DNA of 64,000 bases from Sordariomycetes sp. S80-01Y (taxonomy: Eukaryota > Ascomycota > Sordariomycetes), in contig JAXQJY010000028.1 of NCBI GenBank assembly GCA_037042185.1, positions 1,860,001 through 1,924,000 on the forward strand, written 5' to 3'. Positions 22,655-34,835 of the stretch are shown here, piece after piece. The notes beneath the pieces were generated by a model. It saw only the letters and a program-made list of their open reading frames with translations, ran no database searches and was not told where the DNA came from. The first letter of the stretch is position 1; each line of letters opens with the position of its first letter. The position numbers were made by a program, and so were the translations under genes.

Positions 22655-25600
22655 ATGCGCAGGTTCGAAAAGTCGCTGTACGACCTCATCCGAGGTTTGC
22701 GAAACCACAAGGGCAACGAGAAGGAGTACATCCAGAAGAGCTTGAAAGAATGTCGCGCCGAGGTGCGCAGCCAGGACATGGGTGAGTATAAAAAATCGAG
22801 ATATCCTCGGATGGATAAGCTGACAAGCACGACTTCTAGATGTCAAGGCGACGGCGCTCCTAAAGCTCATCTACCTCGAGATGCTCGGCCACGACATGTC
22901 CTGGGCTTCCTTCCACGTCCTCGAAGTCATGTCTTCTCCGAAATACCACCAGAAGCGCGTAGGATATCTGGGAGCTGTGCAGACCTTTCGACCTGATACT
23001 GAAGTTCTGATGCTGGCTACAAACCTGCTGAAGAAGGTATACGTCCAGATTATTTTGGTTCAAGTTCACTGCTGATAGATCGTAGGACCTTGGCCAGACC
23101 ACGCCGACTGTCATAGCCTTGCCGATTGCTACCTTACCACACGTCATCACCCCATCCCTCGCTCTGTCAACGCTGGCCGATCTCCTACCGCGAATGAACC
23201 ACAGCCATTCGAACATCCGCAAAAAAACACTCGTAACCCTGTACCGACTAGCGCTCGTCTACCCCGAGGCATTACGCGCTGCATGGCCGAAGATCAAGGA
23301 GCGCTTGATGGATCCAGAGGAGGACCCGAGTGTAACAGCTGCCATCATTAATGTGGTGTGCGAGTTAGGCTGGCGGCGGCCGCACGACTTCTTACCGCTG
23401 GCGCCACGGCTATTCGAGCTCCTAGTTGACGGTGGTAACAATTGGATGGCAATCAAGCTGATCAAGCTGTTTGCGACCCTAACGCCTCTGGAGCCGCGGT
23501 TGGTAAGGAAGCTGCTACCGCCTTTGACTACGCTCATTAAGACTACACCCGCCATGTCGTTACTATACGAGTGCATCAATGGCATTATCCAAGGTGGAAT
23601 CTTGGGTGCTGATGACTCTGGAGCCGAGGAGATCGCCACTCTCTGTGTGAACAAGCTACGCGGCATGATGGTCATGGATGGCGGTGATGCTAATTTGAAA
23701 TATGTGGCGCTACTCGCGTTTAACAAGATTGTGGTTACTCACCCCTATCTTGTTTCGCAACAGGAGGATGTGATCCTTGACTGCATCGACAGTCCGGATA
23801 TCACCATCCGAATCCAGGCACTGGATCTTGTGCAAGGCATGGTCACCGACGACAACTTGTTGTCTGTGGTCAGCCGACTCATGAAGCAACTCAAGAGTTC
23901 AACACCATCAAAGGACAGCAATGGTTCACTTACCCCGTCTGTCGAGGGCGTGGACTCGGACGACGAGGCGCAAGCAATAGCCACCCAGAAGAAGGCCGAT
24001 AGACAGGCTCAGATCTTGCCAGAGGACTACCGCGTCGACGTCATTGGCCGCATACTATACATGTGCGCAAAGGACAACTACGCCAACATCAGCGACTTTG
24101 ATTGGTACATTGATATCCTCACGCAGCTGGTGCGCATGGCACCGGTATCACGCGTGGTCGACCCTGACCTGCAGCCAACAGCCACGGTTGCTGTCGATGT
24201 GTCCGAGAAAATTGGGGACGAATTGAGAAACGTCGCGGTCAAGGTTAGAGCTATGAGAGCAACCGTGGTGCGTGCAGCTGAGGTTATCCTCGCCTGGCTC
24301 AACGCAGACACACCAGCTGGCCACCCCATATCGTCAAGGGCTTTGAAGTCGGGATGCTGGATCCTTGGCGAATATGCCGTGCACCTTGGCAATCCTAACG
24401 ACGGACTGAATAGTCTGTTACAGTTGGTACCGCGCACCAATCTTCCAGAAGTTACTACGAGCTCTCTGCAAGCAATCGCGAAGATCTTCTCGATAATCGC
24501 AGGAAATCAGATGGAACCTTGGACCGCGCAAAGGAAGTCCCAGATAACTTTGCTGATGGCTAGGATCATCCACGTCCTTGAACCCCTGACACTGCACCCC
24601 AATCTTGAGGTGCAGGGGCGGGCTGTCGAATTCACGGAGCTTCTTAAGCTGACAGTTGAAGCCGCAGAGGGCCATGCAGCTTCTACGGACCAAGAGTCTC
24701 AAGACCCGCCCTTACTACTCACTCAGGCTATCCCATCCTTATTCACAGGCTGGGAGTTGAATTCAGTAGCCGCCAAGGCGCAACTCAACGTCCCCTTACC
24801 TGATGATCTGAATTTGGATGAGCAGATCCACCCTGATCTCAACAATCTCCTCTCCCAAGCCGACGATATCACGCTCGATGCCGACAGCAATGACGATTTT
24901 GAGGTTTACTACCACCAACGCCCCGCACCGACCAGCGTGTCATCCTCCTCTGCACCCGCTATCACCCGCCTTGCCGAAGCCCCCGAGGAAGCTTCGAGCT
25001 CTTACCAATCCGCCACGGAAGATACCTACCTTGATGCCGACATCGTCGCTCGCCGGAAAGCTGAGAGAGTTGAGCGCAACCGAGACGACCCTTTCTACAT
25101 ACCCAGCAACAGTACTCCTCGTGCATCGACACCCATACATAATATCCTTCAAGACAACAATGGCTCAGACCTCGACGTTGATTCGATACCTATCATGCAA
25201 CTCGATCTTTCGGCTGCGCCCCCTGCACAATCACAACCTTCACGTCCTCAACCACGTCCCAGGCAGAAAGTCACAATCGCCGCAGATGAGACACTTGAGG
25301 GCAGCGCACCATCCTCAGAACCTGATGCCGACTCCTTCACCAGGTCTCAGAAAGCAAAGAGGACCAAGCAAGGCCTTCTCGGCGTTGACTCTTCGCATAT
25401 CGGCTCCTTCAGCCTCGAAGGCGAACCTAGCAATGGCTTCGACCACGAGGCTCAGCAAAGGGAAGACGAGGAGATGAAGAGAGCCATGAAAGAAGTCGAA
25501 CGTCTACGATTGGAGATGCAAAGAGCCAATGAAAGGGTTGAGGTCCCCAAGGGTATGGATGCTGAAGGCACGGTGGTCAGAAGAAAGAAGAAGAAGAAGG

Positions 25601-25788
25601 TTGCTGCAACTGGAGAAGAAGGCGAGGTCGTGAAGCCGAAGAAGAAGAAAAAGGCCAAACCTGTCGAAGTTGCAGAAGAGGGGGCAGCCCCGGGTCCAGA
25701 GGGCGAGGCTGTCAAGCCCAAGAAGAAGAAGAAGAGACCCGTCGAACAGGTCGAACCGCCTTCCGAGGGCCAGACAGTCGATTCGTAG
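22655..25788 (+). CDS. APL5: AP-3 complex subunit delta (large adaptin)
   Basis: Exons 22655-22781, 22840-23036 and 23086-25788 encode 1008 residues. The opening FEKSLYDLIRGLRNHKGNE and the segment QKRVGYLGAVQTFRPDTE are diagnostic of delta adaptin. HEAT/ARM-type helical repeats form the trunk to about residue 630, with WMAIKLIKLFATLTPLEPRL and CVNKLRGMMVMDGGDANLK. The remainder is an acidic, Ser/Pro-rich hinge. The C-terminus has charged helices and three lysine runs (about residues 910-995). Known role: AP-3 sorts cargo from the Golgi/endosome directly to the vacuole. The first two introns sit in the first 110 codons. Family and subunit call are secure. Confidence 0.93.
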
Positions 25789-26125
25789 AGGAGCATCATT
25801 GGAAAAGGAGCGCTACCATGGGAACAGGGAAGACGAGGCTTAAGAATCATCATCAATTGACAACGTTAGTCAAGTCCACACAATCCAGACTGGTTATGGA
25901 ACCGAATAGAAGACACGCCGACTTCACGCCTTGGCTAGCCCTAAGAATATCTAGTACTGAAAGCACCGGACACGGAAAACCCAAATTGCAGATCCACTAA
26001 TCGCCGTCGCATCGTAGTGTAACAATAGCATTACATGCCAAGAGACACCAGTCACTCAACATAACATACACGCTTGCCTCCTTGGACATGCTGCATGGCA
26101 CCCTGACAAGACCCCGAGATCACCA
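25789..26125. other. Tail-to-tail intergenic, AP-3 delta / RhoGAP
   Basis: 337 bp between converging stops. Only 3' untranslated sequence is expected; nothing else recognised. Confidence 0.5.
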
Positions 26126-28775
26126 CTAGTCGTCCATGGGCTTGTCCTCCAACGTCACGCCTCGAGGCGACTCTGCAGATGGTGGGCTAGTCGGCACGCG
26201 ACGACCACCAACAAACTTGGCTGACTGCCTATTCGTCGAAGACATGCTATCGCGCTTGTCATTTTCCTTTCCACCACCGATGCTATCAGTCGACCTATGC
26301 GTGTGCTCAGCGCCGTTGGGGCCTTCACCGTCGGGAACGTCCAAGCTAGAGCGTTTCGCGGGTGGGCCACCGGCGATAGTGCCAATGTTACCTAAGCTAC
26401 TTCTTTGACGATCATTGACGGAGGTAGGACTCGTTTGAATAGGGAAGCGGGTTTCAGGGCCGCCGCTGCTGCGATCTCTACGGTGGCCGCGGGGACTTGG
26501 GGCGGGGGAAGTGGCGCGACTGCGATTGGCATTGGCTTTCTCCAAGAGTTGACGGTTCCGCTCCTCCATGAGAGCCTTGCGGTTGCTCTCGTCGGTACTG
26601 ATGGCACGAGATCGTTGCTGAGTCACGGAGCCGGAGTGACTAAGGGTCGATTGGCGCTTGAGCTCGGTGAAGATGGGTTCCTTATGAGCGAGAAGGTCGC
26701 GCACAAGTTTGTAAGCGTGCTTCTCCTCAAGTGTTAAGGATGTCTCAGTGCGAGGGCGCAGAACACATGGCGCGAGCGTGGTGGCGAGGGCAGAGACATA
26801 CTCCTCGTCGGCCGAGGTGAGATCGATGAGACGGGTGAAGTGGTTCATGCAAGCGTCAAGTGTGGCAATGTTAGTGAGACGGAGGGTTTGGAGCGCTTGT
26901 TGCAAGATACCGATGCGAGACTCTTCGCTGCCGTCACCGGTGGGGTTGTTATAGAGGGTCCGGATGACTTCGTAAACGTGAGAGGACACAAGAGAATCTG
27001 CGAGTCTCAGCAAGTGGTACAATTTGCTCAAAAGGAGTGATGCTTACCTGGCAGCTCCAAGAGGTAGAGCTTGAGAAGACTTGCCACTGTAGGAACATCG
27101 TATTCGGTCAAGATGTCAGGTGAGAACTGCTTGCCGTCATTCACGCGAGCACGCAGTTGGTGGGTGCGCGAGAGCGGTACATCAACCAGCCAAACGCCAC
27201 GCCTCGACTCATCGCCCTCGAGATCAGGATAGTGATGGTCGAGGTAGGTGAGAATCGTAGTAATGATGACGGGGACCCGTTTCTTGTCGGCTCTAGCGCG
27301 AGCCTCCAGGTCCACGCCAAAGGTTTGGTCGTCGGCTTTGTTGTAGTAGTTTTCGTACACGACGACCTTTGGCACAAAGCTACCGGTGCGATAGTTCTCC
27401 AGCAGGTATCGGAGGTCTCCATGAGGCTGAATAGTCTCTTGGAACAGCATCATCCTGTCTACTGTTGCTTGGAGACTGGGGATTACATTGCCAATAGTAC
27501 CCGAGAAGTCCAGAATAACAGTCTTTATGGCCTTCAGCCTGTCGAACTCGCAGCGCTCAAGGAACTTGAGATGAACAAAGATGTTCTCCTCTAAATCGCA
27601 TCGCAACTCATCCAAGCGTCGAACGCCCATTTTGTACTTGTCATCCGATTCCTGGGCCTCGCGCTGCAGCCGTTGGCGTGGAGTCTCATCAGGATGCCTT
27701 CGGTCGGGAATGACATTCCAATTGGCCAAGTAGTCACTAACTGTTCCGAAGACTGGTGAGTCTCCTGCCTCAGAACCTGTCGATGGCATCGAGAAAGTCC
27801 GGCTCAGGGGCACCTTGGTCTCGGGCAGACCAGCAAGTTTGAAAGCCTTGGTCTTCCACTGATAATTCATTTTGGAACTGTTGGCGAAGACACTGCCAAC
27901 ATTGCCAACCAGCCGCAGCAGCCCGTTGGAAATGAGGTCCTGACCGATGCGCTCGGCATAGCTGATGCTCGTTCCACCCATATGCTTTTGCACGTACTCA
28001 ACAATGTCGGAACCAGTTGAGACGTTCTGATAGGTCCCTAGAATAGCGACCTTGTGCTCGCGCATGTGGATATTGGTCAACATGTGCGACAGAATCTTCT
28101 TGATCGATTCAGGTTGGTAGATCTCGTCTCCGATCTCGAAGACCTCTTCCTCATCTTCCGGCTCTTCCTGCACTTTTATCTCGGGAATTTCTTGTTTTTG
28201 CCCCTGCTGAGGGCTGGTTTCGGGTTCTTGGAAGCCCAACTTGTTCTCCTCCTCCATATCCTCGAGCAAACGGCACTTGTTGAAATATACGGATCGAAGC
28301 TTCTTGACAGTCTCGGCCTGTCGATCGTGGGCCTTGATGCGAGCCTGGAGGTTGTCCTGGCAGTCCTGCAGCCGGCTCTCGTGGGCATCGCACCAGCGGG
28401 AGAAGGGGTTGACGACGAGATCGCGGATGCTTGAGGCGATTCTGTGGTGACTTTGCGCAGCGTCTTGCATCTCACTCTTCATTCCGTCGTAGGCCTTGTA
28501 CACACTGGTTAGCATGTGCGCGCTAGCCACAGTCTGGGTTTCCTTACCTTTCGGACGGTGGCTCCCTCGTCCCGAGAGAAGCCGCCAGAGATCTTCTCGG
28601 CATACGGTACGATATTGGATAGGTGACTGCTGTAAGCCTCCTCAGCCTCGGCGCGCATGCGAGCTATCGTCAGGACTTGGCGGTTCTCCTTAACGCCCTG
28701 GTTGAGCTTCTCGAAGAGCACGCCGAGGCCGGCAGCATAGTCGCTCGACCAGAAAGATTCCGCGAAACCCGGCAT
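26126..28775 (-). CDS. F-BAR, DEP and RhoGAP protein (Rgd2/Rga8-like)
   Basis: Exons 28548-28775, 27048-28494 and 26126-26997 encode 848 residues. The F-BAR (FCH) part opens with FAESFWSSDYAAGLG and includes ENRQVLTIARMRAEAEE and VNPFSRWCDAHESRLQD. A DEP domain follows (about residues 200-280; STGSDIVEYVQKHM, AERIGQDLISNGLLRLV), and a RhoGAP domain at about 430-640 contains YDVPTVASLLKLYLLELP. The C-terminal 200 residues are Ser/Arg-rich and look disordered. At the site where RhoGAPs carry the arginine finger (GxFR), this protein reads GVWLVDVPLS, without the arginine. Known relatives link curved plasma membrane to Cdc42/Rho control in polarity and cytokinesis. Which GTPase is served is not visible. 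Confidence 0.9.
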
Positions 28776-30138
28776 GTTGCCAACTCCGGCCCGTGGGCGT
28801 TATTGTAAATCGGGTGGAGGTTGACCTTGGGCTCGACGGCTGCGGCGGTTACGCCGAGTGGGCTCGAACGATTCGAAGTGGCTTCTTGAGGCGCAATGTT
28901 GCGCAAGCTGAACACAACGCCGGCAGAGTCGACTGTGCGTGTTGAAGTGGGAGTCGAAGTTGAAGTAAGAGGAAATATCGAAGTCGAGGAATACGAGGCT
29001 CTGGGATCCGCAGGCTGGCTGGACGGAGCCAGGCGCGGTAACGGGGCTGGAGAATCGAATTGAAGCCGGTTCACAAGGAGAGGCGTCGGAGATCGTGTAC
29101 TCGTAATCGGAACGGAACAGATGTATAGCGAAGGTGGCGACGACGCCAGCGACAACTGTTAACTAAAGCCAAACAGCCGTGATGAAGAAGGGCGTAGAGG
29201 AGAAAGGATAAAGGCACAACGTCGAGGTTTACGACACATGGAAGAAAGTGCCTGATGGTCCAGCCTGCAAGTCCCTGATCCTGGCCCTGACCCTGGCATC
29301 GGCGCTGCTGCGGGATTGGAAGGTGAGGCCAATGAGGTCCGTCCCTCGAGCGCCCCGGCGTTTCGTCAGCACTGACACTGGCACCAGCAGCCACGAGACA
29401 GAAGCTCCTTCAATTGACTCTCAATCGCTGCCACTCGGGGTCTCGGGGGGTGCGTCAGAGACAAAGCTGACGATGTAGGTCTCAGATGCCACTAATTCGG
29501 CCTCTGAATTGTCTTTGTCATTCCTGAATTGCTTGGCCTTGAGTGATACATGCCCAGCCAACCGCAACAGCGCTTCGCTCTTGCGCACGATGATGTCCAC
29601 CATCATCATGAATTGGCATCGGCCAGGGGCATTTTTGTCAAGGCTGACTGCGCCATGCCCAACTTCGCTTCCCCAGTTCGTCTCATCTTACCGTCTCACT
29701 CAAGTGCATGAGATAGAGTCCAAGGCTCGTTATCCACTAATTGCTTAGCTGTAAAGACTAACATAATCAAGACTTCGGCCGTGTAGCGTGGTCGCGTGCT
29801 CGCTACGCTTTGTTGGTGTGTTAGTTAGTATACAACGCTGTGGGAAAGCATCGGGTCTAGGTAAGCGAGCACTGTTCAGCTGTCTTGAGGTGTCAGCCTG
29901 TTCGTTGTTACATCAATTCAAGAACAAGTCTTCCTGTGCCGATAGCCAGTGAATTATCTTTTTCCAGACCGCGGGCACTTTGGTATGGCGATCACCTACA
30001 CGTACCTTACGCCGTGCCCCTGGTGAGGTGGCTTTGTAATCCTTCAACCCGCCGCTCCATCCGCCTTTCGTCTGGTCATAAACAACGTTGCCTCCCTGCC
30101 TTAAACACTGTTCACACATCTCATTTGCAGCTATCATT
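28776..30138. promoter_or_regulatory. Divergent interval, RhoGAP / dipeptidase
   Basis: About 1.36 kb between outward-facing starts. Open frames here are short, unrecognised and on both strands. It presumably holds both promoters and leaders. Confidence 0.45.
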
Positions 30139-31600
30139 ATGGCGCCTATTCCAACAGAGACCGCACGGAGCGAAAAGCCCAGTATTCTGCTGGTCCAGGA
30201 GCTTCCAGTCCACAACCAACCAACGTCTCCCAGTTCTCCGAAGTTGTCCGCCAGGAAGCTTATCGCCAGCATCTTCCTCTTCCTGGCCACGGTCTCATTG
30301 CTGCACAAGCCTCTGAGCCACTGTTATCGCAAGGCACGAGCGCATTGTTCGGAGAACCTTTCTGTGGACGAGCGAGCTCGCAATGTGCTCGCCGGCACAC
30401 CTCTCATCGGTGCGGTTCCTCTCCTCCGATGGGAGACGGGCAGCTGACATAGCATGAACAGATGGACACATTGACATGGCCATGTTGATTCGAGGCATCT
30501 ATGAGAACAAGATTGACGATGATGAATGGAGAGACGCATTTGAGAATGGCCAACTGGCGGGTGACGCTGACATCGCCCGCTTGCGCGAGGGCATGTCCGG
30601 TGGCGCGTTCTGGAGTGTCTGGTCACCCTGCCCCAAGAATGGTACTGACTTCTCGGACGAGTACAACGCCAAGAATGTCCAGTTCACCTTGGACCAGATA
30701 GACCTCATGGCTCGCATCCACGACATGTATCCAGACGTTTTCTCCCAAGCTGCAGGCTTGCACGCCGTTGACGCTCTCCGTGAGTGGGAAGAGGGCAGAT
30801 TTATCTCACCCCTTGGCATTGAGGGCCTTCACCAAATCGCCAACAAGGCGTCAAATCTGCGCAGATTTCATGACATGGGTGTGCGCTACGCTACCCTGAC
30901 GCACAACTGCCACAACCGCTATGCGGACGCTGCGCAGGAGGAGTACCCATTGAGGCTGGCTGAGCCCCTTTACCACGGCGTTAGCAAGGAGGGTAGAGAC
31001 TTGATCCATGAGATGAACCGCATCGGCATGATTGTTGACATTTCTCACGTTAGTGAGGAAACCATGATCGACGTTCTCGGCGGAAATGGCGAGTGGGAAG
31101 GCTCTCTTGCGCCCGTCATGTACTCTCACAGCTCTGCCTACGCAATCTGCCCTCACCCTCGTAACGTCAAGGATGATGTTCTCTTTATGGTTGCGGCTCA
31201 CAACTCTGTTGTGCTCGTCAACATCGCCGGCCAATTTATCGCCTGCAAAGATGTCGGTGCCGATGATGGCATCCCCGTACCTGTCCCCGAAGAAGCCACC
31301 CTTGGCCGGGTTGTCGAGCACATCATGCACATCGGCGACCTCATCGGCTACGATCACGTTGGCATTGGCACTGATCTGGATGGCATTCCGGACGCTCCCG
31401 AAGGGTTCAAGGACGTTACCGACTATCCTGATGTCGTCGCCGAACTGCTGCGACGCGGGGTTAGTGACGAGGACGCTAGAAAGGTTGTCGGTGGAAATAT
31501 CCTCCGTGTTTGGAGGGATGTCGAAGAGGTTGCGAGGGAGATGCAGGCATCTGGCGCCCCTGTGCTCGAGGACGACGTCAAGTACGAAGGTCCGTACTAA
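30139..31600 (+). CDS. Membrane dipeptidase, peptidase family M19
   Basis: Exons 30139-30409 and 30462-31600 encode 469 residues. A hydrophobic segment at about residues 43-60 (KLIASIFLFLATVSLL) after a 40-residue polar N-terminus indicates a type II membrane anchor. The splice rebuilds the zinc motif DGHIDM at 91-96. Further metal or active-site blocks are GIEGLHQIANK, TLTHNCHN, GMIVDISHVSEE, YSHSSAY and DHVGIGTDLDG. These are the landmarks of renal-dipeptidase-like enzymes, which use two zinc ions to cleave dipeptides. The active site should face the lumen or outside. The intron ends just after the start of the zinc motif, a useful check on the model. Confidence 0.92.
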
Positions 31601-31782
31601 GTGTTTGGCTCGGCATATGGCATAGTTCAGAGTCTCGGTGAAGAGCTAGGTAATTTGATCCTATTCCTTCCTTTTGTATTCTACATAGAAGTACAATGTT
31701 CGTCGAGTATACATTTCGATAGGTCGTATCCAGCTATCCAGCCTGTGTAGGCCGAACCGCCACGGCCTGCGCCGGAGCTTCG

Positions 31783-32244
31783 TTATGCCTTCCGGTCCAG
31801 CCTGTTGAGCTTTGTGGCCGTCGATGTTTGGTTCTGAGTCCTTTGTCCACGCACAGGGAGATTCATAGCGTGCCTTCTACCCCTATACGTTCCAATGTCC
31901 TTCAATCTGCGGATATTGTCTTGCATTATTCGTCTCGCGTCGTTATCGATGGTCATTTGTGATAACTCGGCCGTCAACGACGTTACAGTTCGGGGGTTTA
32001 GCGACCCGCACTTGGCAAGCTTGTGGATGGAAAATTTGGCGAGGATTTGCGATGAGGCTTGAGGGCCGAGGGCGTAGAAGGACTCGAGGGCTCGCTTGGG
32101 GGAAAGGTTAGATTCTTCCATCGTCGAGGGGAGTTGAGGATCCTACTTTTACGAGTTTCCTCTCGGGAAAGTTGACACCCATGATGAACACCTAAGGTCG
32201 CGTGAGCGGACGGTCCCATGTTTTTCTGCGTCTTGACTTACCAT
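31783..32244 (-). CDS. Mitochondrial small ribosomal subunit protein uS13m (SWS2-like)
   Basis: Three exons, 32242-32244 (the ATG alone), 32147-32191 and 31783-32094, encode 119 residues. The start MVFIMGVNFPERKLV and the C-terminus YRGRRHAMNLPVRGQRTQ, ending TATKLNRLDRKA, are typical of the uS13 family; RHAMNLPVRGQRT is the conserved rRNA/tRNA-contacting tail. The last intron (32095-32146) has a CTAAC branch-like motif and ends AAG rather than the commoner CAG/TAG. Known role: head of the mitochondrial small subunit. Divergent from the ER cyclophilin gene 367 bp away. Confidence 0.9.
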
Positions 32245-32611
32245 TTTGGCGTTTGGTGGTCAATCACATCGCCTGCTGAACGGTGCCTATAGTCGTGATC
32301 CAAGATCGCGAACTCACGCTGGCCAGGGAACTTTCGCAGCCGGAGAATTCGCGGTTAACGCGACTTACATAAGCTTTCGTCTTGCAGGGGTATGGCGGCG
32401 ATGAGGCAACTTGAACTGCCAGTGAGGGGGCGGCGGTGTGGAGACAGGGGACCTGAGCTGCATCAGTCGGCGGGGAGACTGGAGCTTCCCTCCTGGTCAA
32501 TGGTCCCTTCAAAAGGTGTCCTTCTTCCACCTCTTCCTTCTCTCCCCCCAGATTTTCCATCCATTGAAATCAGTTCGACTCTCGACCTGATCTCCTCGAT
32601 CTGAAATCATC
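32245..32611. promoter_or_regulatory. Shared promoter interval, uS13m / ER cyclophilin
   Basis: 367 bp between outward-facing start codons. No distinctive operator was recognised; C/T-rich stretches precede the cyclophilin start. Confidence 0.5.
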
Positions 32612-33674
32612 ATGTTGAACGTAAAACGAATTCTCTTCTCCGCCGCCCTCCTCTTGGGAGTCGTGGCGGTTCTCTTCGCCCAGCCCGCCCAGGCCGAGCG
32701 TGGCCCCAAGATCACCCACAAAGTCTTCTTCGACCTGCAGCACGGTGACGAGCCCCTCGGTCGTATCACTATGGGTCTTTACGGCAAGACTGTTCCCGAG
32801 ACGACCGAGAACTTCCGCGCTCTCGCCACTGGAGAGAAAGGCTTCGGCTACGAGGGATCTACCTTCCACCGAGTTATCAAGGACTTCATGATCCAGGGTG
32901 GTGACTTCACCAAGGGTGATGGCACCGGTGGCAAGTCCAGTATGTTGTCAATGGTCGAATTTGGCAGGCCGAAAGCTAACAAAGGCAGTTTACGGCAATA
33001 AGTTCAAGGACGAGAACTTCAAGATCAAGCACACCAAGAAGGGTCTCCTCTCCATGGCCAACGCCGGCCGTGACACTAATGGCTCCCAATTTTTCATCAC
33101 CACCGCCATCACTTCGTCAGTCTTCGTTCCTAGTGCGGCTGTACATTCATACTAACTGCAGCAGGTGGCTCGACGGCAAGCACGTTGTCTTCGGCGAGCT
33201 GCTCGAAGGTTGGGACATTGTCGACAAGATTCAGAATGTCAAGACCGCCCGCGGTGACAAACCTGTTGACGCTGTGAAGATCGTCAAGTCTGGCGAGTTG
33301 GAGGTGCCCCCTGAAGGTACACACGTCGAGCTCTAAATTAGAGCTATACCCACCACCAACCACATTATCCTGCGTGTTATTCAACCGTCCTTCTTCCCCA
33401 GCGTCATGCACACAAAATGCACCAGGAGAGGCTGTCATGCTGATGAATATTTGTTGTGTCAGCTTTCGGCTCCAACGAAGTACCGGTCGATGCCCTGCAC
33501 AGATTTAAGGGATCCGAATACATCAAGACTGAGCTCCCATTTAACCCAGAGGGTCTGACCTTCACTCAAAAGCTCATCGGGATTGTGCTGGTTGCTGCTG
33601 CCTGCTATGGCGTTATGAGGTACAACAGTCGTAAGCCCAGCCACAATGTGGGCTATGAGAAGACACAAGCCTAA
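32612..33674 (+). CDS. ER cyclophilin B (peptidyl-prolyl isomerase), with possible alternative membrane-anchor exon
   Basis: Core exons 32612-32939, 32989-33115 and 33165-33336 encode 208 residues. A signal peptide (about residues 1-28) precedes the cyclophilin fold, with [23 protein letters not shown]-type sequence ([11 protein letters not shown]) and [11 protein letters not shown]. This form ends HVEL, an HDEL-like ER-retention signal. A second end is possible: donor GTACAC at 33317, twenty bases before that stop, can splice to an acceptor before 33463. The reading frame then continues in phase to 33674, with [17 protein letters not shown], a membrane helix ([15 protein letters not shown]) and a basic cytosolic tail; 272 residues. 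Span given covers both forms. Intron 2 uses GTCAGT. The core call is secure; the second isoform is inference. Confidence 0.88.
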
Positions 33675-33961
33675 ATGAGGTCGATGATTGGCGATTCAAT
33701 AAGATTCAATGAAATGCATCATGTCGGAAATTACTGCTTTCTTCGTTTTTTAAGTCCCTGTGATCCGTCCAATTGATTGCTGTATCTTTGGTGTTCTTAT
33801 CGCCCAGTGCAAATCAAGTCCACTGTTGCTAGGTACTTTAAAGAACAGTCAGGTCACGTGTGCCCCTCCATCACCACTCAGAAAAAGTTGTAAGTGGCAG
33901 GCGCCCATCGTACACTTCACCATCTTAACCATCGCATTGCGAATCTCCGCTCACAGTCAAA

Positions 33962-34431
33962 ATGAAAGTACTCTCCCTTAATTTCCTGACCTGCGCAGTC
34001 AAATCCTGCAAATCCTCCTCGAAATCTCACCCCCTCCATCCCAAAGACGCAGAGCTCGTGCAGGATGAGCTGGAGCTGAACCCCGACATGATCGTCAACG
34101 TCCTCCCTAGGCTAGACTGGAACGCGCTCAGGACCACATCGTCGGAAGTATGTGCCTCCCTACCACCTCGCAAGGGACTTCGTGTCCACGTTGCAGCGCA
34201 CGTCATCCTGGGCTTGAGCTAATTTTCGAACAGCTGGGATTCCCGCCGCTGCCCGAGCAGGCACCTAGCCGGGAGGATTTGCTGGCTGACGAGAAAGCGT
34301 TGAAGGACTTGCATCACCTTTTAATGGAGACGAGCATCGCGGAGGGCAAGTTGGTCTGTGGAGAGTGTGGACATGAGTATCTGGTAAAGGAGGGAATTGC
34401 GAACTTCTTGCTGCCGAGTCATCTTGTATGA
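33962..34431 (+). CDS. TRM112: Multifunctional methyltransferase activator Trm112
   Basis: Exons 33962-34147 and 34234-34431 encode 127 residues, the usual Trm112 length. The start MKVLSLNFLTCAVKSC and the C-terminal LVCGECGHEYLVKEGIANFLL supply the two half-sites of its zinc ribbon and the conserved hydrophobic strand that docks on partner enzymes. Known role: obligatory partner of Trm9, Trm11, Mtq2 and Bud23, which methylate tRNA, release factor and rRNA. Its coding start is 287 bp after the last cyclophilin stop, same strand. Confidence 0.93.
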
Positions 34432-34835
34432 GCTTGTGGTCGAGGGGTACCGAGTGGTCGTTGCTGAACGCAACGGCGAAACCTTAGGAAACCTACCATG
34501 AGGGAGGCGGTTGCATCAGCGGAGTCTAGGCGTTTTGAGATGATTGGTACATGAGCAACACGACAAAAGGAGTCACTGCGAGCCGAAGCATGAGCAGGCG
34601 GCAAACAATGCCCAAGTATGGTACGAATGATACACAGAATAGGATCTTCTAGGAGCCAAAGCAATGAGGTTTCGATGGTGTGTTCTCTCTTAATTTCCAC
34701 TGCAGCTACGAGTGATGCCAGACCTAACGGGCGCTTCCGTTCCCACAAACGTAATCGAAAGTCCAAACTCCGCAATTGCTGAAAAGTACAGTATACAGGA
34801 TGCGTTTCATTACCCGGCTGTTGAAGACTTGGTGC
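34432..34835. other. Tail-to-tail intergenic, trm112 / big1
   Basis: 404 bp between converging genes. A stretch near 34440-34490 superficially resembles a tRNA D-arm but lacks a T-arm. Nothing else recognised. Confidence 0.45.

Noticed and set aside
34430-34500. tRNA-like stretch (GAGGGGTACCGAGTGGTCG)
   Set aside because: No T-arm with GGTTCRANNCC and no acceptor-stem pairing.
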